Source: Nyssa sinensis
Lineage: Eukaryota > Streptophyta > Magnoliopsida > Cornales > Nyssaceae
NCBI GenBank assembly: GCA_008638375.1
Contig: CM018031.1
Coordinates: 15,058,062 to 15,122,061, forward strand
Length of the DNA: 64,000 bases
Direction: 5' to 3'
Part shown: piece by piece, positions 42,037 to 53,914 of the stretch
How the letters are laid out: the number at the start of each line of letters is the position of its first letter
Numbering within the stretch: position 1 is the first letter of the stretch
Made by a program: the position numbers and the translations under genes
Notes under the pieces: model-generated
The model's input: the letters and a program-made list of their open reading frames with translations, nothing else
The model's database searches: none
Told to the model about the DNA's origin: nothing

Positions 42037-42200
42037 TACTCAAATCCCCCTCTCTCTGTGCTGTGTCGGCTGAAACGGGAGACACCGAAATTCTTATATG
42101 AGCCGTATCCTTCAAAACGACGGCCTTTTGAGTTGTTAATAAATGTGAACATTCGGAAATACCCTTGGTCCTTAAATACCTGTCTTATCCCGTTATGTCC
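42037..42200 (-). promoter_or_regulatory. 5' UTR and proximal promoter of the MECR gene
   Basis: The region immediately upstream of ATG 42036 on the minus strand contains GAGAGAGGGGGATTTG-type purine sequence typical of plant leaders. The exact transcription start cannot be read. Confidence 0.35.
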
Positions 42201-42903
42201 ATTTAGTGTTTGTTTCGACTAGTCTTTAAAAAGTGTAATTTAAAAAAATAAAATTTGAATATTTGAATAAATATATTTAAAATAGATTTAAATGATATTA
42301 TAATATTTGAATGAGTTATTAATAATAATTGAACTGAGTATAAATTGTCTTTCTTGTCGTTATATATTAATTCTATGTTCAGTATTGTATTAAATTTTTA
42401 TAATTAAATTATTTTTATTAATAAACAAATATATATAATAATAAAATAAATAAGTATTTAGTTTAATATTAAATATAATATTATATTACATATATAATGA
42501 TATGTATTTAAATAATAAATAATTATGCATACATATATTATTTATTAGAATAAATTTCATCATTTAATTATATAGCACATATTTATATATGAATACATAT
42601 GATATTAAATATAATTATATTCTTTATTTAATAATAGAATACTTTATACTTTATATTTTCATCAATTAAAATGAAGTGGCTTTTGATGATTAAGTGCGTG
42701 GGCAATGTGGCATAAGTTGCAAATTCAATTCTAAGAATCTACTTTTTAAATTATTTTACGGGGTGAACTAAAAAAAGTCCAACGCACAAAGAGTGTGATA
42801 GGATAGAGCGCGATTTGAGATAAGCAGTTTCTTTGGGTCATACAAAAATGGTTCATTCCAAATGTCTATTAAATATATTGGGTCATACAAAAATGGTTCA
42901 TTC

Positions 42904-42947
<44 letters not shown>

Positions 42948-44753
42948 AGTACAATTCAAATAAACAAGAATGTCATGTAAAAGTGACAACAACACAGTTA
43001 TGGTTGTTTGCAATTGAATCGATTTGAAATGCATTGATAAAATCAAAGAACTTAATTATTTTAATTGAAACTATAAAATCTTATTTGAATTATAAGGTAC
43101 AAATATGTTCCAGTTGGAGAGGGGCTCAAACTCTTGACTTAACCATTAAGCCAAAAAAACTCTAATAAGAACTGATAAATGATATCTAGCTGACTAGGGC
43201 ATCAATGTTGATTTTAATGTATTGATGGATGGTTTTGGGAAGACATAGTAAGCATCTTCAAGAACACTAAGAGCGGAAGAGGAGAAAAAGAAGAAAAAGG
43301 AGAACAATATAGCTTGTGACTCACTTTATTATTATATATTAGTATGATTACAAATTTGGGAGGTATAAAAGGGTAGATTAGAAAAGCTTAAACTCAAATT
43401 ATTAGTATTAACTTATAGCGTTCTTTGTATGCTAATCAAACTTTTCACACATAATTGATATGGGAAGGGATATTACAAGTGTAACCTTGGTACATAGTCT
43501 ATTGTGAACACATTTCAAAAAATAAGAACTTCCACATCAATTAGGTGCATGCAACAGAATACAAAAATCAAAAGCTTTGGTAGAGGTGCAAACATAGTGG
43601 GGTTAGATACACATTCCTAGTAAAATAATACTAAAACATCTAATCATGACATGGGGTTGTGTGCAAATGTAATGTGCATACATACTTTGCAATGAAAATC
43701 TCTAAGCAAGTGATAATTTCATAAACCCACACCATGACACAAATCATTCCATACAAAAGTATCAAGATTCCAACATGTATCAAATTACACTTGACAAGAT
43801 CAAACGTTCTCCAGTAGTGTACAAGTCCCGTCATTTACTAACCCGATAGACATGAGCACCATAATTTTCATTTACCTGCAAAATCACATTTGCAAGTTGA
43901 GAAAAAAGGTGGACAAAGAAAGGACTAATTCTAGCCCTCATTTGTGGATGAATGCTTAAAAAGAATAAAAATCATAGTTAGCATTGAAAGTAGGCATGAA
44001 GGCCCAAGCATATAATCTCAGATAGAATTCTCCAAATTCAAATTGTATGTAACTCAATAATGTGAGACTCACAGAGGAAGATGAAGAAGCATATGGAAAT
44101 TACAAAAGTTAAAAAATCAAGTCAGGTTTATGCTAATTTATGACATCTAACATGCCCATATAGACAACCAATTATGCTAATTTATGACATTTAACATGCA
44201 TGTGCATATAACCAGTTAGAGAGTCAGCAAATGTTGGAAAATGGTTTAGCAAGAACCCTTGACATGCCACATATGATAACAGAAATTTACCTGTAAAAAT
44301 TGAAAACCAGTGGTAAACCCCCTATCATCAATGTTCTTATTCTGATTTGAATTCGGGTCTCCAGCTCATAGTTACCTAAAACACACTTATACTTTAACTA
44401 ACAATTTTTGTTTTGGTATGCGTGTTCTAAAACAGGAACCACTTGCATTTTAGAATACTAAAAGTGATTCAAAAACAATTTCCTTAACTTTCCTCCTAAG
44501 AGAAGAAATAATATTCTTGACTTATCTTTCGATAAAAAAAAAATGAAAAAGAAAACACTCTTTTAGTTAAGACGTATCTTATTATATTCCACATTTGTCA
44601 TCTAGATAAGCCTTTTCCCTATTGCAATCACATTCCCTTCCCCGAACCCAAATTTTTGGGACCCGATGCAGCCCGAACCTGACCATAGCTGCCATCTGCG
44701 TTGCATCATGAAGTAACGCTGGAACAAATAAAGTAGCTTAAGTTTTAGTCAAA
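42201..44753. other. Intergenic, no gene recognised
   Basis: Very AT-rich at 42240-42660. A 24-bp segment starting GGGTCATACAAAAATGG occurs twice, at about 42836 and 42881. A (TA)n(TG)n microsatellite follows at 42905-42947. The rest shows no convincing coding frames on either strand. Confidence 0.5.
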
Positions 44754-44853
44754 NNNNNNNNNNNNNNNNNNNNNNNNNNNNNNNNNNNNNNNNNNNNNNN
44801 NNNNNNNNNNNNNNNNNNNNNNNNNNNNNNNNNNNNNNNNNNNNNNNNNNNNN
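44754..44853. other. Assembly gap (100 Ns)
   Basis: Exactly 100 undetermined bases. The round number suggests a gap of unknown true size. Confidence 0.99.
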
Positions 44854-46558
44854 ACTGAGTGAAATATTTCTAAATGGGCAAAAGACGGTCTCTAGCAAAT
44901 CATTCAGTGGTTGGAAGGGGCGGATAAATGTTTTTCTTTTTTTTTTCTTTCTGAAAAAACCAAAAGCAAAAGACACCCAAGTGGCATCAAACAAACATCC
45001 CCACTTTTTCCCTTCACAGCATTGCAAATAGGGAAAACCTCCAAAATATAGAGCCCTTTCTATCTAGACTCTGGAGATCCACCCTACCACTAGGTCCATA
45101 TGAGAAGCTTGTGTGGCCCATGATCTATAGAACTCACTGAAACAAAACACCCAAACTGCATAGAAGAAAGTGCAATGAAGAAAGTAATATAGTTCCCTAT
45201 CTCAGCATCTGGCACAGCACTAAACACTTAGGAATTCACCCTAGAGAGAATTACTTATCAAATATCTTATCATGCCAAAAACAACATAAAGAAGCTACTT
45301 CCAGTGGGATGCGAGACCTCCAAATCAACTTATAAAGATATAATATACCCTGCTAAACACCATGCAGAGATAGAAAGACTTCAAAAAGCTCAACTTGTCA
45401 AACAGCCACCTCCCATGTTACCCCAAGATATCCCAATACCACGGAGAAGAACCAACATGCTATCAATGGCTCAATCTCCCAGTCATTGAGATTTCTACAA
45501 AAAAATAAAAAATAAGACCAAATTTTTTTTAATCCGCCCAAACAATCCTCATCTGTCTGACACAGATCTATATAAGCACCAAAAATGTTGTCACATCAAA
45601 ACTTCATCCTGATGTATAATTTTTTCCTCATCTTAGATATCCCAAACTATGGATGCTCTCCTTTACCCACCAGAGGACCATAATTCCATGTGGATCCAAC
45701 CATTGGTATCAACCCTGTACTTAGCCCCTGTTACTCTTCCCCCAAAGTCCACTAATTTCAACCAAATCTCCAAAACCATAACCTAATAGAGCATTATTCA
45801 TAGCTGATAAAAATCAAATCTTCAGTCCTCCTCACAACACCTGGTTCTTAAGACTCCCCTTCCTTACCCTCCACTGTATGCTTTCTTTCTTGTTTTTTTC
45901 TTTTTTTGTTGGGGGGTGGGGGCGGCTGCACTTTCTCAATTTTCAAGGGGTACAAAATGGGCAAGTTAGCTAAGGTAATAAAATGGGAAAGTTAGCTAAG
46001 GTAATATGCACTAGGCCATATATTCAAAAATTAAAAACATCTACCTTGATAAGAGTCCCAAACTCATTCTGCATTACAAGCTTTTTCCAGGGTAAGACCT
46101 GAATATTGAAAATGGTAAAATGATCTTCAAACTAAACACCACCACATTTAAGTATAGACCAGGATTATCCTCAGTTGAAAGAATCACCAAAAATAAAACC
46201 TTATGCAAATTGTAACTGCATATCAGTTGGCGCCCGTCAGCCACCAACCCCCCCCTCCCCTGCCTCGTGGGCAGCATGGGGCCCCCATGAATGCAAAATA
46301 AGAGGAATTAAAATGGCTATTCAGATAAATGACCATAGAGCTACTAAAGCCACATGATCCTGTGCACTGCCCCTCTTTGAGCTCTCAATTCTCACAAACA
46401 AAAAAATCATTACAGAAAAAGGAAAAGGGCACTTAACCAAAGTAGTAGGGCTATTCAGACGTTAAGGTGCTAAGTAAACGACACAAACAAGGAAGGGCAA
46501 TAGCAAATTGAGAACAAGCACAGGTGTAAATTAGCTACATGGAGCCACATGGACATTC
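44854..46558. other. Intergenic, no gene recognised
   Basis: Contains a T/G-rich run at 45893-45925 and a near-duplicate AAAATGGG(C/A)AAGTTAGCTAAGG pair (about 45955 and 45980). Short open frames only. It may include old, unrecognisable transposon sequence. Confidence 0.45.
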
Positions 46559-46968
46559 TTTTTTTTCTTGTATTGATAAGTAAATTATATATAAACAAAA
46601 GGCACCAGTTGGGGCACAACCCATGTAGATGGGAAGTATACAGGAGTTACAAAAACTCCCTCATAACAAAACAAAGCAACTATAAGATCTACAAAAGAAA
46701 GTAAGGAATATGAAAATTGTCCAAAAGACCAAAAATAAAAATGTAACACAATTTCCTTTAGTCTCTGCAAAGACATCTCCACACCCTCAAAAGAATAATG
46801 ATTTCGCTCTCTCCACATACACCCAAAAAGAGATAAAGGATAACCCTGCCATGTGTATCGACACCTTGGAACACAACCTTTACCCCAACTACCTAGTAAC
46901 TCCCACATGGAACGGAGCATAACTCACAACACATTACACATATCTGGTAACCAAGCAATAGAAAAGAA
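46559..46968 (-). mobile_element. 3' end of a LINE, C-terminal ORF2 remnant
   Basis: A T-run at 46559-46566 is the poly(A) tail read on the minus strand, preceded by TTACTTATCAATACAAG. The frame 46920-46585 reads MWELLGSWGKG, TWQGYPLSLFGCMWRERNHY and SFEGVEMSLQRLKE, the W-PL-x-x-W-x-RERN-x-x-FE motif at the C-terminus of plant L1-type ORF2. It starts mid-domain at 46968, where the tail of the LINE at 46969-52300 abuts. It is therefore probably the downstream half of an older LINE split by that insertion, possibly the one with pieces at 53069-58162. Confidence 0.75.
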
Positions 46969-46999
46969 TTTTTTTTTTTTGGAATAAGAAGTATATATA

Positions 47000-48923
47000 T
47001 TCAAAATGCCCAAGGGGGGCGAACCATCATTACAAGGGAAAGGCTACACAATCAAAGCCTGAGAACCCAAAAAATCTACAAAATAAATATATACATCGGG
47101 TAGGCCTCTTTGACCCATAACTAGAATGAACGCAAAAAATATCTTTAACAGTAAAAGGGGGCTGCTCAATCCCCTCAAAAATTCTCCTATTCCGCTGCCT
47201 CTAATACATTCATCAAGCAAATAGGAGCCATCCTCTACAAAGAACACATCCTTTCTAGTCCAATTCCCTCTCCAACTAATGAACACCTCTCGCAAAGTAG
47301 CTGACGTCAACCAAAGATAGAGAACAAAAGACTCCAAGCGTCCCTAGCCACTGAACAATGGATAAGAAGATGATCAACCTTCTCTATCTCTTCCTTGCAC
47401 ATGCAAAATGGTTAACCAACTAGAACCCTCTCCTTTGAAGATTATCCATGGTCAATATTGTACCCCAAGTTGTCATCCAAGCAAACAAAGCTACCTTGGA
47501 ATGAACACGAGAGTACCAAATCAATTTCCATAGAGATTGCACCTTTAAACTGCCCATCAACTCTTTGTAAAAAGATTGAAGAGTGAATCTCCAATGACTA
47601 TTTAGAGTCTAAACAAGAGCACCCCCCCCCCCCCCCCCCTCTTCTTCTTCCCCAATCAGTCTAAACATGTTTAGGACCTCAAAAAGACTCATCACCTCTA
47701 TTAACTCCCCATCTTGAAAGTTTCTCCTAAAGCACAGCTCCACCCACAAAGAACAACAATCAGCAACATAGGCTTCCTTATGAAGAGCTAAGCTGAACAA
47801 ATGAGGAAACCTCTCCTTCAAAGCCCTATAACAACACCAAGACACCAAGTATCTTCCCAAAACGTCACCCAAGTCTCCTCCCCCATCTCAAAGTGAATAC
47901 ACTATTAAATAGAAACCCCTCTTTGAATTTATTTCCATAAACTACATCCCAAAGTCTCCACCACTTCTTTAGACAACCATCCCCCATCCTTGCTCTAATA
48001 TTTTGCAGACACAACCTCCTTCTAGAGAGCTTGATCATCCACCCTGAATCTTTATAACCCCTTACCCAACAATACTTTGTTGAAGAGACTCAAATCCATA
48101 ATACCCAAAGCCCCCACAAAATTGGAATTTTCACTTTCTCCCACTTCACTAAGTAAATTTTCATTTGTTCCTCCAAACCACCCCAAAGAAAATCTCTTTG
48201 AAGCTTCTCCAACCTTCTCTCCACCAAGACTAGCGTACAGAATAGTGACATGTAGTATGTTGGTAGCTAAGGTACTCTTGAGAAGTGTGATTCTCCATTC
48301 CTTCGGAAGGCATTGCCTCTTCCACCCTACTAAACACCTCTAAAATATTTTGATCATTGGGTCCCACACTAGCACTGCACAAGATCTAGTCGATGCTCCA
48401 AAAAGCAACCCCAAATACAAGGAAGGGAAAGACCCAATATTATACCCCAAGGTACAAGCCAATTCCTTTACCTCCCTCACCTCCCCAATTGGAATAATCT
48501 TGCTCTTACTCAAGTTAACTCTTAACCCCGAGATTGCCTCAAAGCAAAGAAGAACACAATGGAGAAACACAACTGATAATCTTTCCCCTCACAAAATATA
48601 ATAGTATCATCTACAAATAAAAAATGAGAGACCTCCACTCTTCTACCACTACCATTCTTCGCTTTAAAACCCTTCAAGGATCCTCCTGACTCATGTCTAG
48701 ACGTCATAAAACCAAAAACATCTATAACAATCACAAACAAGAAAAGGATAGTGGATCTCAGTATCTTAGATCCCAAGAAGTCTTAAAGAATCCAACTAGA
48801 TAACCATTTATTAAAACTGATAAGGACATCGAAGAAATGTACATTATCATCCACTCCCTCCATCTCTCCCCGAAGCCCATTTTCTTATCATAGACAACAA
48901 AAACTCCCAACTCACATAGTCAT
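47000..48923 (-). pseudogene. LINE A ORF2: RT catalytic core, zinc-finger and C-terminal domain
   Basis: From high to low: MGFGERWREW and INGYLVGFFKTS; SHFLFVDDTIIFCEG, where the usual F-A-D-D is F-V-D-D; CFEAISGLRVNLSKSKIIPI; LGYNIGSFPSLYLGLLFGA; ALKERFPHLFSLALHKEA; FRRNFQDGELIEV; SWRGNW and PICLMNVLEA. Several frames are used and stops are frequent. A C homopolymer of 18 (47622-47639) lies inside. Confidence 0.8.
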
Positions 48924-49421
48924 TGGGATGGCAAATTTCCCCACCCCTCCCCTAATGGAACGGGTTCGGGGTGATGATAAACAAGGTGGGGTCGGGACCC
49001 GAGTACCATCTCACATACACACACATATATACATATGCTTTAGGTTTTTACATTTTAGCTACTTGAAAGAATCTGAACAGAGAATGCCACTCCCACAGTT
49101 CCTCACCTCCATAAAACAGTAAGCCGCTTGTTCAGTTTTATATATATATTATGTGTGTGTGTGTGTGTGTTTGTTTGTTAGTCCCACTTGGCTTCTTCAG
49201 TTTTATTTTGCTAGCTTTTTGCTCTTATCTTTTAATATGTTTAGTTGTGTAGTGAATTTGCAATAAATACCCAATGAGGTAGCTATGCATCTATTGGCCA
49301 TTGTCCTATGCTGGTGTAGTGAATGTGCAGTAAATACAATTACATATGCTATAAGTTTTTCGCGGGGGGGGGGGGGGGGTTGCGTCCGGCGGGGCAAGGA
49401 CCCCACCCTATTGCCATTCCT
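48924..49421. mobile_element. hAT-like MITE inside the LINE A reverse transcriptase
   Basis: 498 bp with terminal inverted repeats TGGGATGGCAAAT (left) and AGGAATGGCAAT (inward from right), and G/C-rich CCCCACCCC subterminal motifs. Flanked by ATAGTCAT (48916-48923) and ATGGTCAT (49424-49431), an 8-bp duplication with one change (extended 10-bp match ACATAGTCAT/ACATGGTCAT). Removing element and one copy rejoins the conserved LINE stretch YDHV-SWEFL. Includes a 16-G run at 49364-49379 and a TG microsatellite. Confidence 0.82.
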
Positions 49422-50150
49422 ACATGGTCATAAGTTTTCTATATGTCTAGCTTACAACTCAAACCATTCTCCTTCCATTTCCTCCAAGATTCTATGCATT
49501 TATTGGCAATTAAACGAGCATCAAGAATTTGCCCATCCCCCCACGAAAGCATTTTGACTACTTGAGATAACACTTCCCGCCACCTCTTTCAATCTTATGG
49601 AAAGAACATTGGCTAATAGTTTATACACACTCCCCACTCAATTAATTGGTCAAAAGTTTGGAAAATTCTCCGCCCCCTCCTTTAGGATTAAAGCAATGAA
49701 GGAAGCATTTAAATTTCATTCAAAGGACCCGTGACTCTGAAAGACATTAAAAACTACCAACACATCAACCCTCATCATCTGCCAACAATTCTTGAAAAAG
49801 GACATTGCAAACCCATCAAGTCCTGCTGCTTTGTCCTTATAACAAAACCTCAAAGTCATAACAATTTCCTCCTCTTCAAAAGGTTTCTTCAAACCAACAG
49901 TCCTCCCCATCAAGAAAACCCAAGTTCGAATTATCTAACTCAAGCCTCCACCTACTCAAATTAATAAACATCTCTTTGTAGGAATCTGAGACTCCTTGTC
50001 TCACTTCTTGGTGTTGGGACAACCATTGGTCTCCAATAATAATTGAGAGATTTTGTTCCTCTTGTTTTGGGGGTTAGCTACCCTATGGAAAACTTGGTGT
50101 TGTGATCCCCTCAATCTTGAACAGTAAGCATAATTTCCCTTTCATACTTT
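49422..50150 (-). pseudogene. LINE A ORF2: N-terminal reverse transcriptase part
   Basis: From high to low: GDHNTKFFHRVANPQNK, YKEMFINLSRW, LKKPFEEEEIVMTLRFC, YKDKAAGLDGFAMSFFKNCW, HGSFE, ILDARLIANKCIES and KLDI-KTYDHV. These are the hallmarks at the start of the non-LTR RT domain. Stops and frame changes occur. Confidence 0.8.
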
Positions 50151-50155
50151 ACTTG

Positions 50156-50453
50156 TGTTAAGCAACCAATTGCTTCAAAAGCTTAAGTTGTTAAAGAATG
50201 AAACGACAATGTATATCAAGCTCTCAAAACTCCCCCTCACGTGACCCCAGACTCACACTTGGAGAGGCAAAGAAACCAAGAACAATGCAAAGTAGAAGAA
50301 AGTGCAAATGCAAACGGGGAATAAATATAAATGGAGAGACTTGAACTCAAGACCTTTTGTAGCCAAGGCTCTAATACCACGCCAAGCAACCAATTGCTCC
50401 AAAAGCTTAAGTTGTTAGAGAATGGACCAACAATGTATATCACGCTCTCAACA
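50156..50453 (-). mobile_element. TRIM (298-bp miniature LTR retrotransposon) inside LINE A
   Basis: Two 74-bp direct repeats, 50380-50453 and 50156-50229, begin TGTTGAGAG / TTTTGAGAG on the minus strand. The lower one ends TTAACA. Next to the upper repeat lies a primer site TGGTATTAGAGCC (minus strand of 50367-50379), one mismatch from the tRNA-Met site. A 5-bp target duplication ACTTG flanks both sides (50151-50155 and 50454-50458). Internal sequence ~150 bp, non-coding. It splits the LINE A linker. Confidence 0.85.
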
Positions 50454-50599
50454 ACTTGCAAGCCCTTTCTCCTTTAGAACCTACATGTTGGTCTTGAATC
50501 TCTTGCGTCTCCTACAAAACAAGTCTTCTCTTTTTTGTCTAGGTCCTGAATCTCCTGCAAGATCATAGCTTTCTGAACCTACATATTTCTAAACACTTC

Positions 50600-52004
50600 T
50601 ATTACCCAGAAGTATACCCTAGAGGCACAAACAACCAATAAAGTAAATGAGAAAGAGCTACACCGAGATTTTTACGAGGTTTGGATTACCCTACATCCTC
50701 GACCCAAGCTCCCTGTTTGAGATTTTAGCTATATAAACTCCGTGCAGGTTGAAATCAAACCCTTACAACTAGAGCTCCCTGCTCTTCAACCCAACAAAAT
50801 CCTCTTTTGCCTCATAACGGTAACCTACCCTCAAACTCTCACAACAATGAGAATATAAAACTTTACACCAAGGCTTACTCTCTTCTAGAGCTAATTTGGT
50901 ACAATGAAGATCACTTTCTAATGATTGATTAATAAATGTTTTGAGTATTTAAGACGAATAAAACTTTGAGATCAAGAATAAGCAATCAGTAGATGTTTGA
51001 GTATTTAAGATAAGTTTGAGATCAAGAATAAGTAATAAATGAGCTCTCAAGTCAAATTGAATGTCTAGAATGTTAAGAGCATATAAGAGTTAGTAATAAA
51101 TATTGTATACCTGTTTATATAGGTCTTTGAAGAATATAGCCGTTAGAGACAAAATATGGTCGTCCTTTCAAATCTATCAAAAATTTAAATTTCAAAGTGC
51201 CAGATCAACAAAATAAGTCGATTGAATTCACCACTAAGTCGACTAAATCATAATTTAGTTGATTGATGAACTGGACTGATTTTTCTAGAGGCAAGAGATA
51301 CACTGTTTCAACAACATTCAGTTGACTGGATTTCCAAATCTAGTCGACTGGCCTATTTAGTGCCAATTTGTTCATAAAATGCTCATAAGATTCAATCGAC
51401 TAAATGTTGAAGATAGTTGACTGGTTTTGACAATGAAACAAGAGTTATGAACAAAAGACTTTCAGTCGACAAATTCTAGAACTTAGTCGACTGAATTTGA
51501 GAGACACAAAATAGGCATGTTTAATGAACATGATTCAGTTGACTGATTTGACAACTCAATCAACTAAATTTGGCAGTAAAGAAAGTTGCCTATTTTGTTA
51601 AATGTTTTCTTTTTCAAATAACTTGATTTTTCAAAACATAAGGTACATCAGTGCTTTGCTTTGAAAAATCATTTTTGTGATTGATTTTAATTGATCACTT
51701 AAATATTCAATGCATTATGGTATGATCAATCATATCCTAAATCACTCTAAACTCAAAATAATAAAAATGTATTCACTTGATTTCTGGGGCTTGTATGCTT
51801 CCACTTGCTTTAAGTTTGACTTTGATGCTTGGTCATAAGTGGATATCTTCATTTCCTAAACTTTCAAATCTGGGTCAATTCTTTCTTGACGTAGTTGACC
51901 TATTTGCATTATCACTTGAGATAAAATATTAGTATTCATACTCAATGCCTTGTTGTCATCAAAATTATTAGAATGTCATTGGTTTGAAACCTTTAAGGCT
52001 AACA
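50600..52004 (-). mobile_element. Solo LTR (1405 bp) inside LINE A
   Basis: On the minus strand it starts TGTTAGCCTTAAAGG at 52004 and ends GGGTAATA at 50600. It is flanked by a perfect 5-bp duplication ACTTC (50595-50599 and 52005-52009). No internal domain remains, so two LTRs have recombined. The LINE frame rejoins as KRxNKEV-FRNM when it is removed. Related to the LTR at 56112-57574. Carries an array of palindromes of the type TTCAGTCGACTGAA. Confidence 0.85.
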
Positions 52005-52009
52005 ACTTC

Positions 52010-52300
52010 CTTATTCTACCTCTTTAAATCGTCTTTCAATAAATTCAGCTTCCTAGCCAAGATATAACTGGAAGTAAAAGAGATGCTATAATCCTGCTAC
52101 CAAGCTGTCACTAAATCTCTGAACCCAGCAATCACCAACCATATATACTTGAATCATAGCGGACTCTTACCTCTACTAATTCCACCAGAATCCAACATGA
52201 TCTAGCAAAACAGGGCAATGAATCTCTAACCCTTCTCTTGTACATTCTCTATTCTATGGGTAGATTCTCACGTTAGGGGTCTATTTTTCTTCCTTCCCAA
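52010..52300 (-). pseudogene. LINE A: end of endonuclease region and linker to RT
   Basis: Minus-strand translation gives LDSGGISRGKSPL, FKYIWLVIAGFRDLVTAW and SSYILARKLNLLKDDLKR, the segment that follows the endonuclease in plant LINE ORF2 (SGGxxRGxSPFxFxxxW). In-frame TAG/TGA codons sit at positions normally Trp or Arg. It continues beyond the solo LTR at 50594. Confidence 0.75.
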
Positions 52301-52315
52301 ATATGAAGCCTAAAG

Positions 52316-53068
52316 AATGGATTTAAATCGCGGTCGCGGTGTAACAGTAACAGGGGTATTAGGTTATCCGTAACGGGAATCAAAAATCGCAACTGTGAAT
52401 TTTTTTCAAACACTAGCAAATCTCTTAAAAATCACTCGTACGCATATCTTGACTACAATATATCACATTTTAATATTTTTTACTATTATTTTTCAATTTT
52501 CTAACACTTCAAAAAATATTCCTCTTTTAAATAACACCTAAGAAGATATTTTATTATTTTATATAAATACTTTAAAGCTAAACTAATAAGAAGTATTATT
52601 TAATTTGAATAACATTATAACAAGTAATATAAATAATAACAGAAAATGATTATAAGTATAAAAATCAATTTAGTTTAATTAGTTATGGAATACAAAAAAA
52701 TTTAAATGCCAAAAGGCCTTTTCGGGGTCGTATTGATTCGAATGTTTTAATAACCCTTTTTAATTTTTTTGGACTATTTTATTAAGCATCTCTTTTGTAT
52801 ATAAATCTTATAAAAATAGAAATCATAAGAATTCTAAAAAAACAATTAAAATTTAAAAATAAAAAATTTGAAAAAAATAAAACTCAAAACAACCGTAACA
52901 GTCCTGTAACGGCCCGTAATGGGGCTAATGGTTGATACGTAACAATATCGGCTGATACGGCTATGAATTTTGGTCACACCGATATATCGGCCTATAACGG
53001 TATTGGAGGATCAAAAAACCGATACATAATGGCCGATACGTTACGTAATGGCTATTAGTTAAAACATT
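52316..53068. mobile_element. Probable Mutator-like non-autonomous element
   Basis: Ends AATGGATTTAAAT (left) and AATGTTTTAACTA (inward from right). Flanks AGCCTAAAG (52307-52315) and GCCCTAAAG (53069-53077) match in seven of nine positions. The right part is full of GTAACGG/CCGATACG motifs in both orientations. Part of it (ACTAGCAAATCTCTTAAAAATCACT near 52425-52450) recurs inverted near 54960-54985, so a second copy or fragment lies there. Confidence 0.5.
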
Positions 53069-53365
53069 GCCCTAAAGGGTTTGTTTCAAAGAAATCAGCC
53101 TGTTTCAGAAGCATTTTTTTTATCCTGACTATAAGGCTCCTCCAATAAGGTTGAGAATCATATTTTCTCCTACCATTTTACACATACAATACCAATTAAA
53201 TAGGCCATGTGTCCTCAAATTATCTGTGATAATATGGCTTTCTTTTTGGAAGGTAAGCTTCACCTTCCAAATACTCTTTCAAAGGAAGCTAGGACTACAG
53301 AGATTTCACCTTAACCTCCTCATCTTCTTAGGAATCCAATGCAAAACATCTTGCCACTCCCTACC

Positions 53366-53569
53366 TACGAAGTATAAACACTGTATTTTGACTCACGCAT
53401 CAATGTTAGACACGTTGGACAAGTCCCAAATACATGTTGGACATGCGAAAAATGAGGTCAACTTTTTTTCTAAATTTTGGATACATCCCAAACACGTTAG
53501 GACATTTTTTTTTAATTTTTTCCTTTTTAAAGATTTTTTCCACTTTTTCGCTTCTCTGCTTTTTTTAGT

Positions 53570-53601
<32 letters not shown>

Positions 53602-53914
53602 TACACACACACACATATGTTCTATAGAGTAGTTAACAAATTTGTTTTGAACTTAGATCTTCGATGTCGATGATTAAAATAAGTTTGTGAATTTTTATTT
53701 AATTTCTTTATTATTTTGATATCTTAATAATATTATTGTAATTTGTGCATTTTTATGCCAATTTTGATTGAAATAAAGTTAGGTTTTTATAATATATTCA
53801 TATAACTAATAAAAAAAAATATTTAACATGTTTCCAATGTATCTGTGTCCTACTTTTTAAGAAATGTCGTACCTGTGTGTCTGTATCGTATCGTGTTATG
53901 CCCATGCTTCTTAG
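53366..53914. mobile_element. Mutator-like MITE, family 2 copy B
   Basis: Left end TACGAAGTATAAACACTGTA, right end ATGCTTCTTAG. It shares with 31755-32091 the termini, TATTTTG(A/G)CTCACG near the left and the long segment around TTTAACATGT...CTGTGTCCTA near the right. Flanks CTCCCTACC (53357-53365) and CTTCCTACA (53915-53923) agree at seven of nine bases. Longer than copy A because of inserted sequence in its left half, which includes a TA/CA microsatellite at 53569-53613. Confidence 0.72.

Larger units (their letters stand above)
46969..52300 (-). mobile_element. L1-type LINE (A), 5'-truncated, broken by four later insertions
   Basis: The minus-strand element ends in a poly(A) tail (T-run 46969-46980). 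ORF2 pieces occur in the correct order from high to low coordinates: the end of the endonuclease region (52300-52010), linker (50594-50459), N-terminal RT (50150-49422), RT catalytic core (48923-48000), and zinc-finger and C-terminal region (47890-47000). The gaps are exactly the inserted solo LTR (50600-52004), TRIM (50156-50453) and hAT MITE (48924-49421). Another element abuts the upper end (52316-53068). All pieces have stops and frameshifts; the element is dead. Upstream endonuclease and ORF1 are not seen. Confidence 0.85.

Noticed and set aside
43640..43834. Hydrophobic 64-codon minus-strand frame
   Set aside because: AT-rich codons account for the hydrophobicity; no gene context.
45304..45489. 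61-codon frame beginning MGCETSKSTYK (resembles a myristoylation site)
   Set aside because: Only the first residues look suggestive; the rest is unstructured and no splice partner is visible.
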